Shown here piece by piece: positions 48,263 to 55,782 of a DNA stretch of 55,782 nt. Under the pieces are notes generated by a model, which saw only the letters and a program-made list of their open reading frames with translations, had not been told where the DNA came from and did not search any database. The first letter of the stretch is position 1; each line of letters begins with the position of its first letter. A program made the translations under genes and the position numbers. This stretch comes from Prevotella sp. (GTDB taxonomy: Bacteria; Bacteroidota; Bacteroidia; Bacteroidales; Bacteroidaceae): NCBI GenBank assembly GCA_017538105.1, contig JAFYJN010000060.1, forward strand, positions 1-55,782. Direction: 5' to 3'.

Positions 48263-49744
48263 TCAAAGTTCCCCAAGTGCCTTGCGAAGAGCCGTTTTCG
48301 ACAACTGAACGTCGGTCTCGGCATCTATCAGCTGGGAATGGGCCTGCTGCCAGGCAGTCTGAGCGCCCAACACGTCAGTGGAACTAATCACCCCTTCGTG
48401 GAAACCGACTGTTGCGCAGCGGAGGTTCTCTTCGGCACTGGCAATGTTCTTCTGTGCCATCGCCAGACGTTTTTGCGCCTCGGTCAACTTGTATCGACAC
48501 TGGGAAATCTGCAAACTGATTTTCTCACTTGTCTCTTCATATTCCAACTCGGCAATCGTGGTCAAGGCACGGGCGGCACTAGCTTTGTAATGGCCTTCAC
48601 GCCAACTCCACAAGGGTATGCGGGCAACGACTCCTACATTAAACACTCCCTTGAACTTGTTCTCAAAACTATTGTACACGCTCGGGTTGGTAATCAAATA
48701 TCCGGCAGTCAAGAGTATTTGCGGACGGTACAGGGCACGAGCCAAGGTCTCGCCCTCACGGCTGATGTCGATACCGGTCTGCAACATACGCAATTCAGGG
48801 CGCTCCCAACCTTCGGTATAGGTGCTGTCCGACGAACTCACACTGCCAACGATATGGTCAGTTTCTTCGTCGGAGAGGGTGATGTCACTGTCTAATGGCA
48901 AACCGCACAACTGACAGAGCAACATCTTGGCCAGACTCACACCGTCGTTGGCTTGGGTAATGGTCATGTCGGCTTCATTCAATTTCACATCGACCTTAAG
49001 ACCGTCGGCTCGCGTGGCCACGCCTTCATCTATCATTTTGTGGACATCGTCGTTCAACTGTTTCACCAACGCATAGAAACTGCGGGCCAACCGTTGTTTA
49101 TGGCGCAGGGAGACAACCAACCAGTAGGCTTCCTCTATGCCGTAAAGAGTTGACTGACGGCGAAGGTCCAAATCCGTCGAGGCGATTTCCTCACCTAAAT
49201 CGGCAATGTTGTTCAGGGCTGTGATGGCACCGCCCATGTAGATGGGTTGGCGAATCATCACCGAACCGGCAAAAAGATTATGGGTATTGGTGCGGAAAGC
49301 ATCGCGGATATCCTGACCAATGGCATTGCCTTTCTCGGCCACACCGTTCACCACGGGGTTCACACGCTCCTGAATGGCTTGGACATCTTCAGGGCGGAGA
49401 ATGCCTTCTTGAACCATCTGGGTCATGACGGCAGAAAGGGGCTCGGTAATCTTGCCTACGGCACTGGTGCCTAAGTTGCTAAGAAAATCCTTTTGGGAAT
49501 TGGACAACAAGGATATTTCACGACTGGTGTATTCGTAACCAGCCAACGCATCCACCTTGGGCAGATATTTAGTGCGGGCAGCCTTGCGCAAGTCGCTGGC
49601 CATGCTTTGCTTGGCCCGGCTCACGGCCAACTGTTTGTTGTTGGATAACGCCAACTGGCGACAGTCGTCTAAAGTCAGTCGCTGCTGGGAAAAAACAGGC
49701 AGCGCCGACAATGACAATAGTAGGATGGTTTGCAAAAGTCTCAT
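48263..49744 (-). CDS. TolC-family outer membrane efflux protein
   Basis: A 493-residue outer-membrane channel: signal peptide (MRLLQTILLLSLSALPVFS-Q), then two OEP repeats with long amphipathic coiled coils (LTLDDCRQLALSNNKQLAVS; SATRADGLKVDVKLNEADM; LTEAQKRLAMAQKNIASAEEN) and short barrel strands. It is the first gene of the export operon (tolC, hlyD, permease, permease, protease) and has its own consensus promoter. Confidence 0.93.
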   Translation of the reverse strand: MRLLQTILLLSLSALPVFSQQRLTLDDCRQLALSNNKQLAVSRAKQSMASDLRKAARTKYLPKVDALAGYEYTSREISLLSNSQKDFLSNLGTSAVGKITEPLSAVMTQMVQEGILRPEDVQAIQERVNPVVNGVAEKGNAIGQDIRDAFRTNTHNLFAGSVMIRQPIYMGGAITALNNIADLGEEIASTDLDLRRQSTLYGIEEAYWLVVSLRHKQRLARSFYALVKQLNDDVHKMIDEGVATRADGLKVDVKLNEADMTITQANDGVSLAKMLLCQLCGLPLDSDITLSDEETDHIVGSVSSSDSTYTEGWERPELRMLQTGIDISREGETLARALYRPQILLTAGYLITNPSVYNSFENKFKGVFNVGVVARIPLWSWREGHYKASAARALTTIAELEYEETSEKISLQISQCRYKLTEAQKRLAMAQKNIASAEENLRCATVGFHEGVISSTDVLGAQTAWQQAHSQLIDAETDVQLSKTALRKALGEL

Positions 49745-49777
49745 ACCTATGGTGTTTTAGGCTCCTTAATTGTTCTG

Positions 49778-49809
49778 CAAAAGTAGCACAATTTCTTATT
49801 TTATACAAA
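49778..49809 (-). promoter_or_regulatory. Promoter of the export operon, TTTG-N20-TACTTTTG
   Basis: On the minus strand TTTG (49809-49806) and TACTTTTG (49785-49778) are separated by exactly 20 bases, 33 bases before the tolC-type start codon. Full Bacteroidetes consensus. Confidence 0.82.
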
Positions 49810-49889
49810 TCAACAACTGAAACGATTGCAATTATATTCTTTTTTTTATGATTTTTAGGAAAAAAAAGAACAATCTAAAAAACAATTAG

Positions 49890-49897
49890 TATATTTG
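49890..49897 (+). promoter_or_regulatory. Bacteroidetes -7 box for the cyd operon
   Basis: TATATTTG matches the -7 consensus, 33 bases before the DUF4492 start codon. It is in the 186-base divergent spacer shared with the export operon. The -33 region is A-rich, without TTTG. Confidence 0.6.
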
Positions 49898-49930
49898 CAA
49901 AATAAAAACTGATACGTAAACCACCACGCC

Positions 49931-50152
49931 ATGAAAAAGTCGAACTTCTTCTTTAGGGCTTTTGACCTTTATTATGAGGGGTTCAAAAACATGACGTTGG
50001 GAAAAACACTCTGGGCCGTAATAATCATAAAGCTATTCATTATATTCGTGGTCTTGAAATTGTTCTTTTTCCCAAACTTCATCAACGAAAAAGCCGAGAA
50101 AGGACAAGAAGCGCAGTTTGTTGGAAAACAACTCGTCGACAGGGCCGAATAA
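49931..50152 (+). CDS. DUF4492 small membrane protein, cytochrome bd-associated
   Basis: A 73-residue protein with one membrane helix (about 27-47, TLWAVIIIKLFIIFVVLKLFFF) preceded by FDLYYEGFKNMTLGKTLW. DUF4492 proteins typically sit just before cydAB in Bacteroidetes and epsilon-proteobacteria. Its size and position suggest a small auxiliary subunit of the bd oxidase, in the manner of CydX, but that is inference. cydA starts 20 bases later. Confidence 0.85.
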   Translation: MKKSNFFFRAFDLYYEGFKNMTLGKTLWAVIIIKLFIIFVVLKLFFFPNFINEKAEKGQEAQFVGKQLVDRAE

Positions 50153-50172
50153 CTATTAATCCCTAACCTATC

Positions 50173-51777
50173 ATGCATCATCTCTTTCTTGACATCGATG
50201 CCGGGACTATTGACTGGTCGAGGGCGCAGTTCGCTCTTACCGCCATATATCACTGGCTCTTCGTTCCGCTAACGCTGGGACTTGCCCTCATCATGGGCAT
50301 CATGGAAACGTGCTACTATCGCACGAAAAACGAATTCTGGAAGGACATGGCCAAATTCTGGCAAAAACTCTTTGGCATCAACTTTGCCATGGGCGTGGCC
50401 ACGGGCATCATTCTTGAATTCGAATTTGGCACGAACTGGAGCAATTACTCCTGGTTCGTGGGTGACATCTTCGGAGCACCACTGGCCATCGAGGGCATCG
50501 TGGCTTTCTTCATGGAATCGACCTTCGTGGCGGTCATGTTCTTCGGATGGAAAAAAGTGTCGGCGGGATTCCACCTCGCGGCGACATGGCTCACCGGTCT
50601 GGGTGCCACCATATCGGCGTGGTGGATTCTTGTGGCCAACGCATGGATGCAGAATCCTGTGGGGTGCGAATTCAACCCCGAAACAATGAGAAACGAAATG
50701 GTGTCGTTCTTCGATGTGGCGTTCTCATCGTTTGCTGTCGACAAATTCTGCCATACAGTGACCTCGGCATGGGTTGTGGGCGGCGTGTTCTGCGTGGCCG
50801 TGAGCGCATGGTACATCCTCAAGAAGAGAGAGAAAAAACTGGCGCTGGAAAGTATGAAGATAGGGGCGGCCGTAGGACTCGTTGCCTCCTTGCTGGCATT
50901 CTTCACAGGCGATATCTCGGCGCATAAGGTGGCACAGAAACAGCCAATGAAACTGGCGGCGATGGAGGCCTTGTATGACGGTGGAACGGATCAGAGTCTG
51001 ACGGCTGTGGCATGGGTCAACCCTTTCAAACAGGCTGATTATGCGAAGGGAGAGGAACCGCCAATGAGAATAGGCATACCCTATGCTCTTTCGTTCCTGG
51101 CCACACATGATTTCCATGGGTTTGTGCCTGGCATCAATGACATCATTCGTGGCGGATACACCAATGCCGACGGTGAGGTGGAACCGTCGCTCGAAGAGAA
51201 AATACACCGGGGACAGGAGGCCATAACCACGCTCAACGCATATCGTAAACTAAAGGAGGAAACAAAAAACAATCCCTCCGAGGCGCAACAAGCACAACTT
51301 ACCGAATATGCGACTTCGCTGAAGGATAACATGAAGTATTTCGGCTACGGATACATCAAGGATGCAGATCAGGTGGTGCCTAACGTGCCGGTCAACTTCT
51401 GGTCGTTCCGTATCATGGTGGGATTCGGCACGCTATTCATCCTCTTCTTCCTCGTTGTGATGTGGATGCTGAGGAAAAAGGACATTTCCACTAAAAAATG
51501 GATGCTCAAACTGGCCATACTTCTCGTTCCTTGTGTGTATATTGCCAGTGAGGCGGGATGGCTCGTGGCGGAATTCGGACGGCAACCATGGACCATTCAG
51601 GACATGATGCCCACATGGATAGCAGTGAGCGACATCAAGGCGGGAAGTGTGATGTTCACCTTCTTCCTCTTCCTTGCTCTCTTCACCACTATGCTCGCCG
51701 TGGAAATCAGTATCCTTTGCAAGCAAATCAAGAAAGGACCGGATTATTCCACCCCAACTGCTTCATCTAACAAATAA
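50173..51777 (+). CDS. cydA: Cytochrome bd oxidase subunit I
   Basis: A 534-residue inner-membrane subunit that carries hemes b558, b595 and d and oxidises quinol to reduce oxygen. The N-terminus has RAQFALTAIYHWLFVPLTLG with the conserved His27 (heme ligand) and GINFAMGVATGIILEFEFG; EGIVAFFMESTFVAVMFFGW carries the conserved glutamates; TKKWMLKL and WLVAEFGRQPWTIQDMMPT near the C-terminus are typical. The Q-loop is of moderate length with charged residues (about 280-395). A high-affinity terminal oxidase fits an anaerobe or microaerobe. Operon with DUF4492, cydB and a cyclophilin. Confidence 0.96.
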   Translation: MHHLFLDIDAGTIDWSRAQFALTAIYHWLFVPLTLGLALIMGIMETCYYRTKNEFWKDMAKFWQKLFGINFAMGVATGIILEFEFGTNWSNYSWFVGDIFGAPLAIEGIVAFFMESTFVAVMFFGWKKVSAGFHLAATWLTGLGATISAWWILVANAWMQNPVGCEFNPETMRNEMVSFFDVAFSSFAVDKFCHTVTSAWVVGGVFCVAVSAWYILKKREKKLALESMKIGAAVGLVASLLAFFTGDISAHKVAQKQPMKLAAMEALYDGGTDQSLTAVAWVNPFKQADYAKGEEPPMRIGIPYALSFLATHDFHGFVPGINDIIRGGYTNADGEVEPSLEEKIHRGQEAITTLNAYRKLKEETKNNPSEAQQAQLTEYATSLKDNMKYFGYGYIKDADQVVPNVPVNFWSFRIMVGFGTLFILFFLVVMWMLRKKDISTKKWMLKLAILLVPCVYIASEAGWLVAEFGRQPWTIQDMMPTWIAVSDIKAGSVMFTFFLFLALFTTMLAVEISILCKQIKKGPDYSTPTASSNK

Positions 51778-51803
51778 CTCGTCAACTCGTCAAATTTATA
51801 ACT

Positions 51804-52946
51804 ATGACATACGATTTTTTGCAACATTATTGGTGGTTCCTCGTGTCGCTCCTCGGAGCACTGCTCGTATTCCTGATGTTCGTGCAAGGAGCCAATTCCA
51901 TGATATTCAGTTTGGGACGGACGGCTGAAGAACGTCGGCTTATAGTTAATTCCACAGGTAGGAAATGGGAATTCACCTTCACCACTCTCGTCACTTTCGG
52001 CGGAGCTTTCTTTGCGTCCTTCCCCTTGTTCTACAGCACAAGTTTCGGCGGTGCCTACTGGCTGTGGATGATTATACTCTTTTCCTTCGTGCTACAGGCC
52101 GTGAGCTATGAGTTCCAAAACAAACTGGGTAACATCCTCGGCACAAAAACATTCCAATGGTTCCTGATTATAAACGGCATACTTGGACCATTGCTCCTCG
52201 GTGGGGCGGTGGCGACCTTCTTCGATGGCTCCAACTTTGTGGTCGAGAAGATGAATCTCACCGATTCCGTACAACCGGTGATCAGCCATTGGGCAAATGC
52301 TTCAAACGGGTTGGATGCGCTGCTCGACCCGTGGAACTTGGTTTTCGGACTGGCTGTGTTCTTCTTGGCACGGGTGCTCGGCACATTATATATTATAAAT
52401 AATGTCAATGATGAGAACATTCGTTCCAGAGCTTCCGTTCGACTGGTGGGGGCCATTGTCCCGTTCCTGCTCCTCTTCCTCGCTTTCCTCGTACGCACGT
52501 TGCTCAAAGACGGATATGCCTATAATCCTGATTCGGGAGAGATCGTGATGGAGCCGCATAAATACCTGAATAACCTATTATCTATGTGGTATGTGCTGTT
52601 GGTGTTTCTTGCTGGAGTGGTGCTACTGCTCTACGCAGTAATCAAGACCGTTGTCAGCAAGACATACATTAAGGGAATCTGGCCCGCAGGTATTGGCGTG
52701 GTGCTCGTGGTGCTTGCTTTGCTGCTGTGTGCCGGATGGAACAATACGGCGTATTACCCGTCCAACGTCGACCTGCAAAGTTCGCTGACCATCGCGAATT
52801 CGTGTAGCAGCGAGTTTACGCTTCGAACCATGGCGTGGGTGAGCCTGCTCATACCGTTCGTGTTGGCGTATATCTTCTATGCATGGAGGAGCATTGACCG
52901 AAACAAACTGGATAAAGAGGAACTCAAGGATGGGGAAGCGTATTGA
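51804..52946 (+). CDS. cydB: Cytochrome bd oxidase subunit II
   Basis: A 380-residue membrane protein with eight to nine helices: WFLVSLLGALLVFLMFVQGANS with the conserved start of CydB, then TFVTFGGAFFASFPLFYSTSFG, VSYEFQNKLGN and LGTLYIINNVND. It pairs with CydA and lies 26 bases after it. The 3' end overlaps the next gene (52930) by 17 bases. Confidence 0.95.
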   Translation: MTYDFLQHYWWFLVSLLGALLVFLMFVQGANSMIFSLGRTAEERRLIVNSTGRKWEFTFTTLVTFGGAFFASFPLFYSTSFGGAYWLWMIILFSFVLQAVSYEFQNKLGNILGTKTFQWFLIINGILGPLLLGGAVATFFDGSNFVVEKMNLTDSVQPVISHWANASNGLDALLDPWNLVFGLAVFFLARVLGTLYIINNVNDENIRSRASVRLVGAIVPFLLLFLAFLVRTLLKDGYAYNPDSGEIVMEPHKYLNNLLSMWYVLLVFLAGVVLLLYAVIKTVVSKTYIKGIWPAGIGVVLVVLALLLCAGWNNTAYYPSNVDLQSSLTIANSCSSEFTLRTMAWVSLLIPFVLAYIFYAWRSIDRNKLDKEELKDGEAY

Positions 52947-53622
52947 ATTATGTGTGAAGGGGCTGGCCGTGGCGGTTGTCATGGCCGTCTCTTCAGCCAT
53001 GGCTTTTGCTCAGGAGGAACGGCGCGAAGTGATGTTGGAAACATCGCTGGGAAATGTGCGTATAGCACTCTATAATGAAACACCTGCGCATCGCGACAAC
53101 TTCCTTCGACTCGTGGAGAGTGGGTTTTACAATGGCATCGCTTTCCATCGGGTCATCTATGGGTTTATGATCCAAGCGGGTGACCCGGCTACACGCGACT
53201 CGACCGTAGTGGCTCCACAGGTGGAACTGAAGAAAATACCAGCGGAAATCCATTTCCCGCAACTCTTTCACAAAAGGGGTTGTCTGGCTGCAGCACGCGA
53301 GGGCGACAATGTCAATCCTGAGAGAATGTCGTCGGCATCGCAGTTCTATATCGTATATGGTAAGCGACATGATGATGCCATGCTCGACAGGGCGCAACAG
53401 CAACTTGACAAAAACACACAGTCAACGGTTGTACTCCCACCCGAAGTTCGCGAGGAATATAAAAGGATAGGGGGAACGCCTCATCTCGACGGACAATATA
53501 CGGTATTCGGAGAGGTATTGGAAGGACTCGACGTGGTGCGTGACATCGATTGGGTGCCCACAGATGACCAGGACCGACCTGTCGATGCCGTCAGGATCAT
53601 ACGTGCTTATATCCTCAAATAA
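52930..53622 (+). CDS. Periplasmic cyclophilin-type peptidyl-prolyl isomerase
   Basis: A 230-residue protein with signal peptide (hydrophobic 10-25, cleavage near AFAQ-E). The cyclophilin fold is visible: VMLETSLGNVRIALYNETPAHRDNFL, GFYNGIAFHRVIYGFMIQAGD (with the catalytic Arg in FHRV), SASQFYIVYG, and GTPHLDGQYTVFGEVLEGLDVV. The insert between these (VAPQVELKKIPAEIHFPQLFHKRGCLAAA) is the usual bacterial variant. ATG 52930 gives a proper signal peptide; it overlaps cydB by 17 bases, so translational coupling is likely. Unusual neighbour for a bd oxidase operon. Confidence 0.92.
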   Translation: MGKRIELCVKGLAVAVVMAVSSAMAFAQEERREVMLETSLGNVRIALYNETPAHRDNFLRLVESGFYNGIAFHRVIYGFMIQAGDPATRDSTVVAPQVELKKIPAEIHFPQLFHKRGCLAAAREGDNVNPERMSSASQFYIVYGKRHDDAMLDRAQQQLDKNTQSTVVLPPEVREEYKRIGGTPHLDGQYTVFGEVLEGLDVVRDIDWVPTDDQDRPVDAVRIIRAYILK

Positions 53623-53663
53623 TAACTTTTTTCCGAGTGAAAACGATCTGGAAATGAAAAAGG

Positions 53664-54800
53664 ATGTATAAGACCCGTTCTCTCCCCAACACGCGTATTC
53701 ATGTGGCCGATGCCCTGCGAGGCATCGCGGTGGCTGGTATCATTCTGTATCACTCTGTTGAGCATTTTAACATCTTCACGCAAGAGACCATCGTCCACTC
53801 GTTGCCCAGCGACCAGACGGTGGCTGATGTGTTGGCTTGGACGCTGTCAGGCAAGATGTATGGCATTTTCGCCATGCTCTTCGGACTGAGTTTCTTCATC
53901 ATGAACGACAACCAGCAGCAGAAACGGCGATGCTTCTCAGGGCGCTTCGCATGGCGCATGTGCCTGCTCTTCTTCTTCGGCGTCATCAACGTGGCTTTCT
54001 ACGATGGCGACATCCTGATGCTCTATGCGTGTTATGGTATGTTGCTCATACCCATCAGCTATCTTTCATCGAGAGCTGTATGGTGCATCATTGCCCTGCT
54101 CGCCATCCAGCCGATAGAGTTGTTCTGCATGCTGACGGGCTACACAATCGACCATACTCGTTTCTACGAAATATCTGGAATTATCAATAGCGCGCATGAG
54201 CATGGCACGTTCCTGGAGAATACCCTCACCAACCTGCGATACGGGTTTGAGGTGAATCTGCGCTTCAACGTGTTCAGTGGCCGACTGACACAGCTGCTAT
54301 GCCTCTTCATCCTCGGTATGCAGTTGGGACGCCATCGGCTGTTCTACAACGAAGGAAAGAATCTCCGTATCTGGCACATCATACTCTGTGTATCGGCTAT
54401 GCTTACCATTGGTCTGAGTCTCTCGGGGTTTGGCAAGATCGAGATGTGGCTCAAACCCATCTACAACCTCATCATTCTTTTGATGATTGTTTCGGCAGTG
54501 GTCTCGGCATGGTATGCCTTCAGTGGCATCCGCAGTGCGCTTCATCATTTGTGCATCTTCGGCCGTATGAGTCTCACTAATTATTTGTTGCAGTCCATCA
54601 TCGGTTGTTTCATCTTTTGCGGTTACGGTCTCGCCTGTTATTACAAGCTAGGCATCACATACGCCGTCTTGATAGGTTTGGCGATGGTTATCTGTCAATA
54701 TATTTTCTGTCGCTTCTGGTTTAGCAGTCATCCTCGCGGCCCGTTGGAGGGATTGTGGAGAAAACTCACTTGGATGAAATGGAACCAAACTAGTTCCTAA
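53664..54800 (+). CDS. DUF418-family membrane protein (YeiB-like)
   Basis: A 378-residue integral membrane protein with about ten helices. The start RIHVADALRGIAVAGIILYHS is the standard opening of the DUF1624/DUF418 (YeiB) group, which is related to acyltransferase-3 and heparan-alpha-glucosaminide acetyltransferase folds. GKMYGIFAMLFGLSFFIM, FFFGVINVAFYDGDILMLYACYG and FGRMSLTNYLLQSIIGCFIFCG are also family-typical. Function unknown; an acyl transfer role is speculative. It follows the cyclophilin gene by 41 bases and may be in the same transcript. No terminator hairpin is obvious before the rrn promoter. Confidence 0.88.
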   Translation: MYKTRSLPNTRIHVADALRGIAVAGIILYHSVEHFNIFTQETIVHSLPSDQTVADVLAWTLSGKMYGIFAMLFGLSFFIMNDNQQQKRRCFSGRFAWRMCLLFFFGVINVAFYDGDILMLYACYGMLLIPISYLSSRAVWCIIALLAIQPIELFCMLTGYTIDHTRFYEISGIINSAHEHGTFLENTLTNLRYGFEVNLRFNVFSGRLTQLLCLFILGMQLGRHRLFYNEGKNLRIWHIILCVSAMLTIGLSLSGFGKIEMWLKPIYNLIILLMIVSAVVSAWYAFSGIRSALHHLCIFGRMSLTNYLLQSIIGCFIFCGYGLACYYKLGITYAVLIGLAMVICQYIFCRFWFSSHPRGPLEGLWRKLTWMKWNQTSS

Positions 54801-54876
54801 TACTTCCTACTTCTTCTTGACCTATGTCAATAATTCCGAAAATTATCTTGTTTTCGGTTTTTTTTCGTTCGGAAAA

Positions 54877-54908
54877 TTTGGAAGGCATTTTCAAATGTTG
54901 TACTTTTG
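54877..54908 (+). promoter_or_regulatory. rrn operon promoter, TTTG-N20-TACTTTTG
   Basis: TTTG at 54877-54880 and TACTTTTG at 54901-54908 are exactly 20 bases apart, followed by a leader of about 240 bases to the 16S 5' end. This is a full Bacteroidetes consensus promoter, as expected for an rRNA operon. The leader contains GAGTTCTTTGAGAGATTTAC, resembling rrn leader antitermination regions. No gene is in 54801-55153. Confidence 0.85.
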
Positions 54909-55153
54909 CATCCGCTTTCGGCCAAAAATTTGGATCGGAGCGTGAAGAAAGAGTTCTTTGAGAGATTTACATGAAGACAGAGAAGTAGTACAAGAAGCCT
55001 GCCTTTCCGGCCTTTAGGTCGTTTAGGCAGAGGTAGACAGTCAACCGTCAATTTTGACAACCGACAAGCTTACGGCTCAATAACTTCGAGATGAGGCAGC
55101 CTGGGACACGGTCAACGGCACATCCCCTTTTGGGGATTACATTATTTATTTTT

Positions 55154-55782
<629 letters not shown>

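Overview
The window looks like chromosomal DNA of a Bacteroidales bacterium, most likely a Prevotella-type member of the Prevotellaceae. The support is a Bacteroidetes-style 5S and 16S rRNA, promoters of the TTTG-N20-TAnnTTTG type, no clear Shine-Dalgarno sequences, and a gene set typical of the phylum: PorQ, DUF4249 lipoprotein with TonB-dependent receptors, DUF4492-cydAB, plug-domain proteins and a GT3-type glycogen synthase. The genus is inferred, not proven.

Layout. A 5S rRNA with terminator (1-158) closes one rrn operon and a 16S rRNA (from about 55154) opens another in the same direction, so the window is the ~55 kb segment between two rrn operons. 0.3-5.3 kb: small secreted protein, glycogen synthase, glycogen phosphorylase. 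5.5-12.9 kb: trmD, a heterodimeric ABC exporter, ligA and a B3/B4-domain protein. 13-14.8 kb (minus): porQ and cmk. 15-18.9 kb: TonB-like energy transducer, polyprenyl diphosphate synthase, TatD nuclease, PagL-like lipid A deacylase. 19-21.7 kb: secreted esterase and a convergent DUF389 membrane protein. 21.8-29.9 kb (minus): a three-gene TonB-receptor/DUF4249/plug-like operon and a second TonB-dependent receptor. 30-30.9 kb: tRNA-Ser, an apparent outer-membrane-protein relic, and a duplicated 189-bp element. 31-35.3 kb: DUF1846 protein and convergent clpB. 35.5-41.1 kb (minus): a large alpha-2-macroglobulin-like gene split by a frameshift. 41.4-43.6 kb: His/Thr-rich secreted protein and Mrp ATPase. 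43.6-49.7 kb (minus): a tolC-hlyD-permease-permease-aspartic protease operon. 49.9-54.8 kb: DUF4492, cydA, cydB, a cyclophilin and a DUF418 membrane protein.

How the genes fit together. Much of the window is envelope biology: TonB energisation, two TonB-dependent receptors, surface lipoprotein, T9SS component, lipid A modification, two export systems and an A2M-like periplasmic protein. The rest is housekeeping (tRNA modification, DNA ligation, CMP kinase, isoprenoid, disaggregase, Fe-S carrier, cytochrome bd, glycogen turnover).

The most interesting points are: TonB plug-like modules in two proteins that lack a beta-barrel, one of them inside an A2M-like protein that has also lost its thioester motif and is frameshifted; a textbook asymmetric ABC exporter; a clamp-binding-like motif at the end of LigA; a pepsin-like protease translationally coupled to an ATPase-less export operon; and several short tandem repeats (9, 12 and 14 bp units) sitting directly in front of start codons.
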